A stretch of 64,000 nucleotides of DNA from positions 310,001 to 374,000 of the forward strand of contig NZ_BMND01000002.1 of NCBI RefSeq assembly GCF_014646275.1, read 5' to 3'. The stretch is from Streptomyces kronopolitis. Lineage in GTDB: Bacteria > Actinomycetota > Actinomycetes > Streptomycetales > Streptomycetaceae. The translations under genes were made by a program, and so were the position numbers. Below are positions 50,191-59,027 of this stretch, piece after piece (the stretch's first letter is position 1; every line of letters starts with the position of its first letter). Below the pieces are notes generated by a model. The model did no database searches. It saw nothing but the letters and a program-made list of their open reading frames with translations, and was not told the DNA's origin.

Positions 50191-51408
50191 CTATCTCGTG
50201 TGGGGGGCCGGGGTGTTCCGGTCGTCCCGGTCCGGGGTGGCTGGGCGGGAGGCTTCCGGCAGGTAGGTGAAGGAGCGCACGGTGGGGAGCGTGCGGGCCC
50301 GGCGCACCGCGAGCAGGAACTCGGTCTCGCTGCGGAGGCCGTCGTGGGTGGGGCTTCCGGGGGCGAGCTGGTTCGGTTGGGGGGTGGCCGTGCTCTTCTC
50401 GGCCTGGAGCGCGACGCGCAACCAGCACGCGGTGATCGCCGGCTCGATCTGCTCGTCGGGCAGGTTCCCCGTCGCGACGTGGTGGCGGGCGGCCTCCGTC
50501 GCCTCGGGAGTCACATAGTCCTGGAGGACGAGCAGGACATCGCGGACCTCGATGACCTGGCGGTAGAGCCGGAGGTGGATCGCGCGCGGGCCGCCGAGCA
50601 CCGCGCGGAACCGGCCGAGCGGCTTGTCCAGCGTGACATGCGGAACGGCTTCGGTGAGGTCGCGCCACAGCGGGTGCAGGCGCCACAGCGCGAGCATGTC
50701 CCGGGCCGTGTGGCGCGCGGCGAGCGCGAGCGGCAGACACACCCCGGCGGTCATCAGCCAGGCCGTGACGGCGATGTTGAGGGGGAACAGCGCGCCCAGC
50801 CAGGCGGGACGGGCCAGCAGGAAGCCCAGGACGACGCACCAGAAGAGCGAGGACGAGGTGAAGCCGGCGGCGAGCAGCAGGAGCCCGGTACGCAGCGGGC
50901 GGTCGTCGTGGGCCCGGCGGCCGTAGCGCACACACAGCACGGCGCACGGGACGGTGCCGATGAGGTGGGCCGCGACCAGCAGCCACCAGAACGGGCTGTA
51001 CCAGGGCACGACTTCCGAGGTGACGCAGCCGGCGTGCGGCGCGATCGTGTAGTTCAGCACGATCAGGGCCGCGATCGTGACGACCATCGGGCCGTAGACG
51101 AGCCAGGGGCGGCGCCGGGACATGGCGGCCAGGACGAAATCGAGGATGAGGGCCGAGCTGAGCACGCCCCAGGTGTTCATGAACAGGCCGCAGCTCTGGG
51201 CGAAGGTGAAGGTCTGATTCAGCGCCGCGGTGACGGGGTCGAGATAGACCGTGATCGACCCGGCGATCCCGACGACGGCGATCAGCAGCATCTTCTGCTG
51301 GCGGGACCGCCGGGCCGACGGCAGCCGGAGGAAAATCACCACCCACAGCGCCAGCGCGCCCAGGAGTTCGGCATTGCTGCCCAGTTCGTACAGTGCACGC
51401 ATGCTCAT
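50191..51408 (-). CDS. Multi-TM protein of the MAB_1171c/DUF6545 type
   Basis: 405 residues. Seven or so membrane helices in residues 1-235 (e.g. ALALWVVIFL, MLLIAVVGIAG, WWLLVAAHLIGTVPCAVL), then a cytosolic C-terminal region (IHLRLYRQVIEVRDVLLVLQ, about 280-300) typical of this actinobacterial family. In other genomes it is paired with an ImmA-like peptidase, as here. Function unknown; a sensor role is plausible. Its ribosome site overlaps the end of the peptidase gene. Confidence 0.8.
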   Translation of the reverse strand: MSMRALYELGSNAELLGALALWVVIFLRLPSARRSRQQKMLLIAVVGIAGSITVYLDPVTAALNQTFTFAQSCGLFMNTWGVLSSALILDFVLAAMSRRRPWLVYGPMVVTIAALIVLNYTIAPHAGCVTSEVVPWYSPFWWLLVAAHLIGTVPCAVLCVRYGRRAHDDRPLRTGLLLLAAGFTSSSLFWCVVLGFLLARPAWLGALFPLNIAVTAWLMTAGVCLPLALAARHTARDMLALWRLHPLWRDLTEAVPHVTLDKPLGRFRAVLGGPRAIHLRLYRQVIEVRDVLLVLQDYVTPEATEAARHHVATGNLPDEQIEPAITACWLRVALQAEKSTATPQPNQLAPGSPTHDGLRSETEFLLAVRRARTLPTVRSFTYLPEASRPATPDRDDRNTPAPHTR

Positions 51409-51413
51409 GGCTT

Positions 51414-51914
51414 CTACCTGCGGATTCCGAGCGCGATTTCGAGTGCGCCGCGCACCCCGGTGGACGACGAGGGAGGAAGCATCCCGGCGGCGGAGTGGAT
51501 GAGACTGGCGACGAGTTCGGCTTCCTGCTCCTGCTCGGTGGTGTAGTTGTTGCGGGCCAGCAGCCGACTGATCATATGGGGGCTGATGCTCGGCAGCAGC
51601 GTGGTGAGCGCGTGGTGGGTCTCCTCATCGGAGATGCCGTGATCCCACAGGATGTGCCCGATCTCGTGGAGAACGATGTGCTCCTGATGGAACTTGGTGG
51701 TCTTCTCCTCGACATAGATGTGGTCGACGGTGTCGGTGGCGATCCACAGCCCGCAGGCGTTGAGGGCGGAGCCGATGGGCAAGGTGTGGATCCGGATCGG
51801 CCGGCCCCGCCGCACCGACACCTCGTGCACCAGCGCGTCGACGGAGAAGGGGCTGGGGAGATCGAGCTCGCTGACGAGCGCCTGGCACCGTTTGCGGACC
51901 TGCCGTGTGGTCAT
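51414..51914 (-). CDS. ImmA/IrrE-like zinc metallopeptidase
   Basis: 166 residues. HEXXH motif in IVLHEIGHILWDHG (residues about 78-91) with a helical C-terminus containing EQEQEAELVASLI, where the third ligand Glu usually lies. ATG 51914 is preceded by AAGGTGACACC; a longer start at 51974 (MRYAHDVGF) is possible but less well supported. Such enzymes cleave regulators in response to stress. No XRE-type repressor is next to it, unlike many ImmA loci. Confidence 0.82.
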   Translation of the reverse strand: MTTRQVRKRCQALVSELDLPSPFSVDALVHEVSVRRGRPIRIHTLPIGSALNACGLWIATDTVDHIYVEEKTTKFHQEHIVLHEIGHILWDHGISDEETHHALTTLLPSISPHMISRLLARNNYTTEQEQEAELVASLIHSAAGMLPPSSSTGVRGALEIALGIRR

Positions 51915-52442
51915 GGTGTCACCTTGCTGGTCGGTCGGACACCGGTAGAAGCCGACGTCGTGTGCGTAGCGCATCGCCCCACCGCCGGCCGGGTGCTGGA
52001 CCGTTCCGGGGCGCGGCTGCTGCTGTACGCCGCCCGGCCGTCGCGTGCCCGGGCGCGGCCAAGGATGCGGCATCGGTGTCACTCGCCGGAGGCGGGGGGT
52101 CGGAGACCGGAAGCGCGCTGTACCTCACGGGCCGTCGGCGGCGCACCGCGCGGCAGGTCGCGCGCCCGCACCGCGGCATGGACTTCCCGCCCAAGACTGT
52201 GCCGCCACATCGGGCCGTCAGACGCCTCGAGTTGGCCGGACATCGCTCCCCACCTTCCTGGTGCCATACGGTGCCCCATCGGCGCACCATGGTGCAACGA
52301 AGTGTGACGGGGGCCATCGTCCTCGGTATACAGAGGGACCTCAAGGGGCGCTCTGGCGCGGTGGATTGAGGCCGGGCCGGCTGCGCGGGGGCAGCGCTTC
52401 GCCAACTTCCCGACGCTGCCGGGGGGCGGGCGCTGCCCGGGC

Positions 52443-52506
52443 GGTGTGGAGACCGGGCGGTGCGGAGTCCGGGCGGTGCGGAGATCGGGCGGTGCGGAGT
52501 CCGGCC
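52443..52506. repeat. Four 16-bp tandem repeats
   Basis: Units begin GGTG(C/T)GGAG and end (T/A)(C/T)CGG(G/C)C: 52443-52458, 52459-52474, 52475-52490, 52491-52506. Each differs from the consensus GGTGCGGAGTCCGGGC by 0-2 bases. No reading frame fits it. Confidence 0.8.
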
Positions 52507-52570
52507 TCCCACACGAAGCACGACCCCCGACAAGGCCGCGGCCCCCCCCGGGAGGCGGTTCTGACCCGAC

Positions 52571-52610
52571 CGGCCCGCCCCGCGCCCGTCCGGCCCGCCC
52601 CGCGCCCGTC
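52571..52610. repeat. 20-bp exact tandem duplication
   Basis: CGGCCCGCCCCGCGCCCGTC occurs twice in direct succession (52571-52590, 52591-52610), ending 15 bp before the methyltransferase start, where it would overlap the promoter or leader. Confidence 0.85.
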
Positions 52611-52625
52611 TGCCAGAATCGGCGG

Positions 52626-53429
52626 ATGGCTGAAGACGAGAGCGACCGCGGCTACCTGCTGGACAACCAACAGTCGGAGGCGGGCATCCGCTTCGGCGCC
52701 CTCGCCGAGTTGTTCAACCCGGTGACGTTCCGGCACGTCGACGACCTCGGCATCGGCCCCGGCATGCGGTGCTGGGAGGTCGGCGCCGGCGGTCCCTCCG
52801 TGCCCCTCGGCCTGGCCGAACGGGTCGCCCCGACGGGCACGGTGCTCGCCACCGACATCGATGCCTCCTGGACCCGGGACATCGCCGGCGGCACGATCGA
52901 GGTGCTCTCCCACGACGTGGCGGCCGATCCGCCGCCGCCCGGTGGTTTCGACCTCGTGCACGCCCGGCTGGTCCTGGTGCATGTCGCGGACCGGGCCGAG
53001 GCCCTGCGCCGGATGGTGCAGGCACTGCGGCCGGGCGGCTGGCTGCTCCTGGAGGACGCCGACCCCATGCTGCAGCCGCTGCCGTGCCCGGACGAGTCGG
53101 GCCCCGAGCAGCGGCTCGCCAACCGGCTGCGGTCCGGCTTCCGGACGCTGATGGAGGGGCGCGGCGCGGACCTCGCCTACGGGCGGACCCTGCCCAGGGT
53201 GCTGCGCGAAGCCGGACTGGAGGACGTGCAGGCCGACGCGTACTTCCCGATCACCTCGCCGGCCTGTGATGTGCTGGAGGCCGCGACGGTGCGGCAGGTC
53301 CGGCACCTCCTGACCGCGCAGGGGATCGCCACCGACGAGGACATCGACCGCCACCTGGCGAACGTCGCCACCGGCCGGCTCGACGTGGGCACCGCGCCGA
53401 TGATCTCCGCGTGGGGGCGCCGCCCGTAG
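52626..53429 (+). CDS. Class I SAM-dependent methyltransferase (copy 2)
   Basis: 267 residues. Motif I CWEVGAGGPSVPLGLAE, motif II VLATDID, post-I DLVHARLVLVHV, LRPGGWLLLEDAD, end MISAWGRRP. Related in layout and ending to the methyltransferase at 49382-50182 on the other side of the membrane protein and peptidase. No ribosome site is obvious; the 20-bp duplication sits just upstream. Substrate unknown. Confidence 0.84.
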   Translation: MAEDESDRGYLLDNQQSEAGIRFGALAELFNPVTFRHVDDLGIGPGMRCWEVGAGGPSVPLGLAERVAPTGTVLATDIDASWTRDIAGGTIEVLSHDVAADPPPPGGFDLVHARLVLVHVADRAEALRRMVQALRPGGWLLLEDADPMLQPLPCPDESGPEQRLANRLRSGFRTLMEGRGADLAYGRTLPRVLREAGLEDVQADAYFPITSPACDVLEAATVRQVRHLLTAQGIATDEDIDRHLANVATGRLDVGTAPMISAWGRRP

Positions 53430-53595
53430 CCCCGCCCCGACCGCCCGCGGGGCGGCTCCGACTCGATACCGGCGCCGGCCCCGCCCCCGGGCTGCGACGG
53501 GGGTGTCCTGGATCACAGCCCGGTTGCCCGGAGGGACGGAATGCCGTCGGCGCCGAGGAGCGTTGACGCCATCACGCATTCAGTGCGCGTACACA

Positions 53596-53607
53596 TACCG
53601 TCTGGTA
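53596..53607. promoter_or_regulatory. Short TetR-type inverted repeat upstream of the flavin oxidoreductase
   Basis: TACC-GTCT-GGTA, 19-30 nt before the GTG start. Operators of this form occur with TetR/AcrR repressors of redox enzymes; no such regulator is adjacent. Confidence 0.35.
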
Positions 53608-53625
53608 CCTCCGAGGAGCACCCCC

Positions 53626-54753
53626 GTGACCGTCACCGCGTCCGCCGCCTCCCGCGCGGCCGAGATCCTCTCCCGGCCCGTCGAGCTGAACGGCCTGACC
53701 GTCCCGAACCGCATCGCGATGGCGCCGATGACGCGCATGTTCTCCCCGGGCGGTGTCCCCGGCGAGGACGTGCGGTCGTACTACGCACGCCGCGCCGCCG
53801 CGGGGGTGGGCCTGATCGTCACGGAGGGCACCTACGTCGGCCACGACTCGGCCGGACAGAGTGACCGGGTGCCGCGCTTCCACGGCGAGGAGCAGCTGGC
53901 GGGCTGGGCGAAGGTCGCCGAGGCCGTGCACGAGGCGGGCGGCACGATCGTCCCGCAGCTGTGGCACATCGGCATGGTGCGCAAGCAGGGCGAGCCGCCC
54001 TTCGCCGACGCCCCCGCCGTCGGCCCCTCCGGTATCCGCGTCGACGGCACCGAGGGCGCCGGCAAGGCGATGACCCGGCGCGACCTGGACGATGTCATCG
54101 GCGCCTTCGCCGAGGCCGCCGCGGCCGCCGAGCGCATCGGCTTCGACGGCGTCGAGCTGCACGGCGCCCACGGCTACCTCCTCGACCAGTTCCTCTGGGC
54201 GGGGACGAACCGCCGCACCGACGCCTACGGCGGCGACGCCGTGGCCCGGGTGACGTTCGCCGCCGAGATCGTGGCCGCGGTCCGCGAGGCCGTCTCGCCC
54301 GACTTCCCGGTGATCTTCCGCTACTCGCAGTGGAAGCAGGAGGCCTACGACGCCCGGCTCGCCGAGACCCCGGAGGAGCTGGACGCGATCCTGGCCCCGC
54401 TGACCGCGGCCGGTGTCGACGCCTTCCACGCCTCCACCCGCCGCTACTGGCTCCCGGAATTCGAGGGCTCGGACCTGAACCTGGCGGGCTGGACCAAGAA
54501 GCTCACCGGCAAGCCCACCATCACCGTCGGCTCCGTCGGCCTCGACGGCGACTTCATCCGCGGCTTCATGGGCGAGGGCGCCCCGGTCCGCGGCATCGAC
54601 AACCTCCTCGACCGCCTGGAGCGCGACGAGTTCGACATGGTCGCCGTCGGCCGTGCCCTGCTCCAGGACCCGGAGTGGGCGTCCAAGGTCCTCGGGGACC
54701 GGTTCACGGAGCTGACGCCGTACGACGCGGCCGCGCTGAAGACGCTGCACTAG
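53626..54753 (+). CDS. NADH:flavin oxidoreductase (old yellow enzyme family)
   Basis: 375 residues, FMN-dependent TIM barrel. NRIAMAPMTRMFSPGGVPG at the start, GLIVTEGTYVGHDS, PQLWHIG, the active-site region GFDGVELHGAHGYLLDQFLW with RRTDAYGG, and VGRALLQDPEW at the end. Likely reduces activated alkenes or similar electrophiles. GTG 53626 with GAGGAG 9 nt upstream; the open stretch upstream is non-coding. A strong hairpin follows at 54814. Confidence 0.9.
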   Translation: MTVTASAASRAAEILSRPVELNGLTVPNRIAMAPMTRMFSPGGVPGEDVRSYYARRAAAGVGLIVTEGTYVGHDSAGQSDRVPRFHGEEQLAGWAKVAEAVHEAGGTIVPQLWHIGMVRKQGEPPFADAPAVGPSGIRVDGTEGAGKAMTRRDLDDVIGAFAEAAAAAERIGFDGVELHGAHGYLLDQFLWAGTNRRTDAYGGDAVARVTFAAEIVAAVREAVSPDFPVIFRYSQWKQEAYDARLAETPEELDAILAPLTAAGVDAFHASTRRYWLPEFEGSDLNLAGWTKKLTGKPTITVGSVGLDGDFIRGFMGEGAPVRGIDNLLDRLERDEFDMVAVGRALLQDPEWASKVLGDRFTELTPYDAAALKTLH

Positions 54754-54813
54754 GAAGATCCCGCATCAGGGAGATTCTGCTCGCTCGGCCGTTCATCGGC
54801 GCGAGCCCCCTCC

Positions 54814-54842
54814 GGGCGCCGGCGCGTACTCCGCCGGCGCCC
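54814..54842 (+). terminator. Hairpin terminator after the flavin oxidoreductase
   Basis: Perfect 11-bp arms GGGCGCCGGCG (54814-54824) and CGCCGGCGCCC (54832-54842), 7-nt loop, about 60 bp after the stop codon. Confidence 0.65.
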
Positions 54843-54889
54843 GGCTTTCGTGACCGGCCGTCGCGCCCGGCTTTCGTGACCGGCCGTCG
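54838..54889. repeat. 26-bp exact tandem duplication
   Basis: Two identical copies, 54838-54863 and 54864-54889, each containing GGCTTTCGTGACCGG. The first copy overlaps the right arm of the terminator hairpin. Confidence 0.85.
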
Positions 54890-55022
54890 GCGCGGCCATC
54901 CCCGCCCGGCCGCTCCCCGAAGCACCCTGACGCCGCACCTCACCTCACCCGGTGAGCGCGCACAGGTGAGGTAGAACTATGGGCGACATGACCGTTTCGT
55001 CCCTGCGGATGGGTATCGCCTC

Positions 55023-56021
55023 ATGTGTACGCGGATTCTCTGGAACACCAACGGCCTCGCGGTGCTGGTAGGCCGGACGATGGACTGGCCGGAATCGACC
55101 GACCCCGTGCTGACCGTTTTCCCGCAAGGGCTGAAGCGTGACGGCGGAAAACTCGTAGGCCATACCGTGGCCGGCGACAATCCCCTCAAGTGGACGAGCC
55201 GGTTCGGCAGTCTCGTGACGACCATCTACGGCGGCGGCACGGTGGACGGACTCAACGAGCGCGGCCTCGGGGCGCACATGCTGTATCTGGACGAGACCGA
55301 CCTCGGCCCCGGCGACCCGAACAAGCCGGCGCTGCAGATCGCCCTGTGGATCCAGTATCTGCTGGACAGCGCCGAGACCGTGGCGGAAGCCCTGGATCTC
55401 CTCGACACCTTCCAGCTGATGATGGTCGAGATGCGCGGCTTCCGGGCCACCGTGCATGTGGCGCTGGAGGACGCCTCCGGAGACTCGGCGATCATCGAAT
55501 ACGTCGACGGCGAACGACGCGTGCATCACGACCGCAAGTACACGGTCATGACGAACGAACCGGCCTTTGACGAGCAACTCCGCCTGCTGGAGCAGCAGGT
55601 GCAGAAAGTGCGGAGCCTGGGTCATGACCAGCCCAGCGGCGAGGTTCCGCTGCCGGGGAACGTCAATGCGGTCGACCGCTTCCAGCGTGCCGCCTACTTC
55701 AGTGCGCTGTTGCCGAAGCCGGCGAACGAACGGCAGGCCGTCGCCGGAATCCTGGCCGTCACCCGAAATGCCTCCGTGCCCTTCGGTGCTCCCTATCGCA
55801 CGGGCAGGTTCGACGTCTACAACACGGAATACCGCACCGTCTGCGACCTCACCGACAAGCGGTACTTCTTCGAGCTGGCCACCAGCCCGAATCTCCTGTG
55901 GACCGAGCTGGACCGCTTCGACCTGTCACCCGGCGCCTCGGTCATGGCCCTGAACCCCGACTCGCTCGATCTGGCCGGCGACGTCTCCGGGCAGTTCGCC
56001 CAGGTCGACGCGCCCTTCTGA
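55023..56021 (+). CDS. Choloylglycine hydrolase/penicillin V acylase family amidase
   Basis: 332 residues, Ntn-hydrolase. After Met removal Cys2 is the nucleophile (MCTRILW); other active-site features are GRTMDWPE (Arg17, Asp20), a TNEP Asn near 176, and VTRNASVPFG with Asn and Arg. No signal peptide, so cytoplasmic. The subgroup resembles the non-bile-salt clade that cleaves linear amides such as acyl-homoserine lactones or penicillin V; the actual substrate cannot be told. It is not adjacent to the beta-lactam module. Confidence 0.88.
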   Translation: MCTRILWNTNGLAVLVGRTMDWPESTDPVLTVFPQGLKRDGGKLVGHTVAGDNPLKWTSRFGSLVTTIYGGGTVDGLNERGLGAHMLYLDETDLGPGDPNKPALQIALWIQYLLDSAETVAEALDLLDTFQLMMVEMRGFRATVHVALEDASGDSAIIEYVDGERRVHHDRKYTVMTNEPAFDEQLRLLEQQVQKVRSLGHDQPSGEVPLPGNVNAVDRFQRAAYFSALLPKPANERQAVAGILAVTRNASVPFGAPYRTGRFDVYNTEYRTVCDLTDKRYFFELATSPNLLWTELDRFDLSPGASVMALNPDSLDLAGDVSGQFAQVDAPF

Positions 56022-56084
56022 CCTGCTCCTCGGCGGCCGCCGGACCCTGCCGTCGGTGCTGCCGGTGCCCGCGCTCGGCCCCTT

Positions 56085-56104
56085 GGCCCCTTGACAAAGG
56101 GGCC
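56085..56104 (+). terminator. Hairpin overlapping a -35 element
   Basis: GGCCCCTT-GACA-AAGGGGCC, perfect 8-bp arms. It lies 64 bp after the amidase stop. The same bases contain TTGACA (56091-56096), so it may end one transcript and start the next. Confidence 0.5.
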
Positions 56105-56138
56105 ACCTCGGTAGTTTCCTGACTGACTAGTTAGTCAG
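56091..56138 (+). promoter_or_regulatory. Promoter with TetR-type operator before the Rieske oxygenase
   Basis: TTGACA (56091-56096) and TAGTTT (56112-56117) with 15 bp between form a plausible sigma-70 promoter. Directly behind it CTGACTGACTAGTTAGTCAG (56119-56138) is a palindrome with a single mismatched pair, the typical form of a TetR-family operator. No TetR gene is next to it. Confidence 0.6.
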
Positions 56139-56196
56139 GGTCTCAAGGGTGCGAGGCGCCTTGTCGTGCACGGGTCGCCGGGAGTGGAGAGTCCAA

Positions 56197-57333
56197 GTGA
56201 ATGCGTTGCCGGCAACTTTGCCTGGTCCCGACTATCACGACCCCGCGGTCTACGCGCTCGACCGGGAGGCGATATTTTTCCGGTCCTGGATATGCGTCGG
56301 ACGTACCGAAGATGTACGAGAGGCGGGGCAATGGATCACCGCCGACGTCGCGGGGGAGAGCATTCTGGTCACACGCGACCAAGAGGATTCACTGCGCGCC
56401 TTCTACAACGTGTGCCGGCACCGGGGATCGAGGCTGTGTGACGGAGATTCCGGCCAGGTGAAATCCGCTTTCAGGTGCCCCTATCACGCCTGGACCTACA
56501 CGCTTGACGGCAAGCTCCGCGGCACTCCGCACGTCGGCCGGGAGGAAGTCTCCCGTGAAGACCACGGACTCTGGACCGTTGCCGTCGACGAATGGCAGGG
56601 GTTCGTCTTCGTCAATCTCCGGCGCGATGATCCGCCCGCCCTGCGCGACGCTCTGGCGGAGAGCGAAGGCGTTCTGGACCTCGAACGATTCGACCTCAGC
56701 GGGCTGCGGCGCGGCTTCCGTTCCGTTCACGAGGTACAGGCGAACTGGAAGATCATCGTCGCCAACTACAACGAATGCCTCCACTGCCCGACAGTGCATC
56801 CCGAACTCGTCGATATCGTGCCGGCGTTCCGCTCGGGCGTGGTGTTCGAGGACGGCAGGTCCGACGGGGGAGTGTCCCTGGCCGAGGGGCGAAGGAGCGT
56901 CGCCGGCGACCACGAATCGCGCCACCTCCTCCTACCGGGAATGACGGAGGAGGAGGCAAGCTCCTACTTCGGCTCCCTACTCTTCCCCGCCATGTTCCTC
57001 GACATCAGCGGCTGCGAGGCAATCGCCACCCTGGTACAACCCACCGGCCCGACCAGCTGCCGACTCATCACCGACTACCTCTTCCACCCCGACAGCGTCG
57101 CCCGTGCCGACTTCGACCCCAGCGCGGTCGTCGAATTCAACGAACGGGTCGCCGAGCAGGACAACGCGGTGTGCGAGCGCGCCCAGAAGGGCGTGATGTC
57201 GCGAGCGTTCACACACGGCGTCTACCCGGAAAAGGACGCCGAGGTCTACAAGTTCGACCTCCACTACAAGAGCCTGCGCGACGCATACCGCTCCCGCTCA
57301 CAGGAAGCCGCCGAGTCTCGTTGCAGCGGGTGA
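56197..57333 (+). CDS. Rieske non-haem iron aromatic-ring-hydroxylating oxygenase, alpha subunit
   Basis: 378 residues from GTG 56197 (GGAGAG upstream; a GTG 48 nt earlier is possible). Rieske cluster C73-R-H75 and C94-P-Y-H97, then the mononuclear iron site NYNECLHCPTVH with H196 and H201. Length and LFPAMFLDISG fit the SRPBCC catalytic domain of Rieske dioxygenases. No reductase, ferredoxin or beta subunit is present, so it must borrow electron carriers. Promoter and TetR-like operator are upstream. Confidence 0.9.
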   Translation: MNALPATLPGPDYHDPAVYALDREAIFFRSWICVGRTEDVREAGQWITADVAGESILVTRDQEDSLRAFYNVCRHRGSRLCDGDSGQVKSAFRCPYHAWTYTLDGKLRGTPHVGREEVSREDHGLWTVAVDEWQGFVFVNLRRDDPPALRDALAESEGVLDLERFDLSGLRRGFRSVHEVQANWKIIVANYNECLHCPTVHPELVDIVPAFRSGVVFEDGRSDGGVSLAEGRRSVAGDHESRHLLLPGMTEEEASSYFGSLLFPAMFLDISGCEAIATLVQPTGPTSCRLITDYLFHPDSVARADFDPSAVVEFNERVAEQDNAVCERAQKGVMSRAFTHGVYPEKDAEVYKFDLHYKSLRDAYRSRSQEAAESRCSG

Positions 57334-57374
57334 AGACCCCGCGCGGAACGCCTCCTTCGCCCCGCCGCAATCCC

Positions 57375-59027
57375 TCAGACCGAAGCCATCCGGCGGTCAT
57401 CGTCGGAGGCGGTGGGCGGCGTTGCGGCCGACCCGTCCAGGGAGGGGTCGCCGGTCAGGCCGTGTTGGTGGGCGCGTATGCCGGAGCGTACTGCCCAGAA
57501 GTAGAAGGCCGGGGCGGTGACCGCGATCAGGGCCGTGCCCAGTTCGCCGGGGAGCAGGCCGTGGCCGCCGAACTCCTCGCCGCCCAGTGCGGATACCAGG
57601 GCCGTCCACAGCAGGAAGGCGATCATCCACCAGGCCGGGGCGAACTGCCGCAGCAGGCGCCGCTCGCCGCGGCGCCACAGCACCAGCGCCGCGATCGGTA
57701 CGGCCACCAGGGTCAGCATGGTGATCTTTCCGGTCTCCGGCCACTTCGACCAGTACAGGGCGCAGGCGGCGAAGGCGAAGGTGACCGGGCACAGCACGCC
57801 GGCGGCCGGCAGTCGGAAGGGGCGGGGCAGTTCCGGGCGGGTCTTCCGCAGCACCCCCACCGCGATCGGGCCGATCAGATACGAGATGACCATGGCCGCC
57901 GACACGACACCGGCCAGCGCCTGCCAGCTGCGGCCGACGGTGAGCAGCAGCACCACGGAGAAGCCGAGGTTGAGCCACATCGCGGGGCGGGCGGTGCCGT
58001 AGCGGGGGTGCACGGCGGCCAGCTTGCGGGGGAAGAACCCGGTCTCGGCGAGGTTGGTGACCATGTACGCGGCCGAGGCGACATTGGCGATGTTGGAGCC
58101 GGCCGGCGAGATGAACGCGCCGAACTGCAGCATGGTGACGACCCAGTGCAGCATCAGCAGCCCCGCCAGATCGGCGAACGGCGAGTTGAGGTTCACGCCC
58201 TGCCAACCGCCGGACCGTGCCAGCAGCTCGGGCGGCACCGACCCCAGGTAGGCGGCTTGCAGCGCCAGGTAGATCACCAGGCCCAGGGCGAGCGCGCCGA
58301 CCAGGGCGATCGGGATGGCCCGGCCGGGGTTCTTCGCCGCTCCGCCGAGGTTGACCACGGCCTGGAAGCCGTTGAAGGCGAAGACCACACCGCAGGTGGT
58401 GACGGCGGTGAGCACGGCCGGCCAGCCGTACGGGGCGAAGCCGCCGTGCGCGGTGAAGTTCGAGGGGTGGAAGCCGGACCCGACCAGGGCGAGCACCGCC
58501 AGCACCGGTATGGCGAACTTGACCAGGGTGAGCACGGTGTTGGCACGGGCCAGCAGCTGCACCGACCAGAAGCAGGTCAGCCAGAGCGCGAGGGTCAGGG
58601 CCAGCGCCATCAGCGTGCCGGAGAGGGTCAGCTGGTGGGTGGCCGGGTCGACCAGCCCTGTCGCCCAGTCGAAGCTCCAGGACGTCATGTACTGGGTGGC
58701 GGCGATCGACTCGATCGGCACCAGCGAGGCGGTGGCGATCCACACCGCCCAGCCGGTGAGGAAGCCGAGCACCGGACCGTGCGAGAGGTGCCCGTAGCGG
58801 GCCATGCCGCCGGGTATCGGATAGGCCGAACCGACCTCGGCGTACGACATCGCGATCAGGCCGATGAAGACGACACCGATCACCCAGGCGACCAGCGCCG
58901 CGGGGCCCGCCACCTGGGCGGCGGAGCCGGCCCCGAAGAGCCATCCGGAGCCGAAGATCGAACCGATGCCGATCATGATGAGGGCGAAGAGGCTGAGCCC
59001 CTTGCGCTCGCCGGCGCTCATATCCAT
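57375..59027 (-). CDS. APC-family amino acid/amine permease
   Basis: 550 residues, about 12-13 membrane helices. APC signature near the N-terminus: IGIGSIFGSGWLFG (helix 1), AYPIPGGMARYGHL (helix 3 region), and NGFQAVVNLGGAAKNPGRAI (helix 6 and following loop). Substrate unknown. It is convergent with the Rieske oxygenase gene. ATG 59027 has only a weak ribosome site. Confidence 0.85.
   Translation of the reverse strand: MDMSAGERKGLSLFALIMIGIGSIFGSGWLFGAGSAAQVAGPAALVAWVIGVVFIGLIAMSYAEVGSAYPIPGGMARYGHLSHGPVLGFLTGWAVWIATASLVPIESIAATQYMTSWSFDWATGLVDPATHQLTLSGTLMALALTLALWLTCFWSVQLLARANTVLTLVKFAIPVLAVLALVGSGFHPSNFTAHGGFAPYGWPAVLTAVTTCGVVFAFNGFQAVVNLGGAAKNPGRAIPIALVGALALGLVIYLALQAAYLGSVPPELLARSGGWQGVNLNSPFADLAGLLMLHWVVTMLQFGAFISPAGSNIANVASAAYMVTNLAETGFFPRKLAAVHPRYGTARPAMWLNLGFSVVLLLTVGRSWQALAGVVSAAMVISYLIGPIAVGVLRKTRPELPRPFRLPAAGVLCPVTFAFAACALYWSKWPETGKITMLTLVAVPIAALVLWRRGERRLLRQFAPAWWMIAFLLWTALVSALGGEEFGGHGLLPGELGTALIAVTAPAFYFWAVRSGIRAHQHGLTGDPSLDGSAATPPTASDDDRRMASV

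Larger units (their letters stand above)
51915..52625. other. Divergent region with tandem repeats, no gene seen
   Basis: 711 bp between the leftward peptidase operon and the rightward methyltransferase. Open frames have Arg/Pro-rich, non-conserved translations. Two tandem-repeat tracts (52443-52506, 52571-52610) are listed separately. Confidence 0.5.

Noticed and set aside
55023..56021. Treating the choloylglycine-hydrolase-family enzyme as part of the beta-lactam resistance module
   Set aside because: It is 36 kb away, and penicillin acylase activity cannot be inferred from family membership alone.
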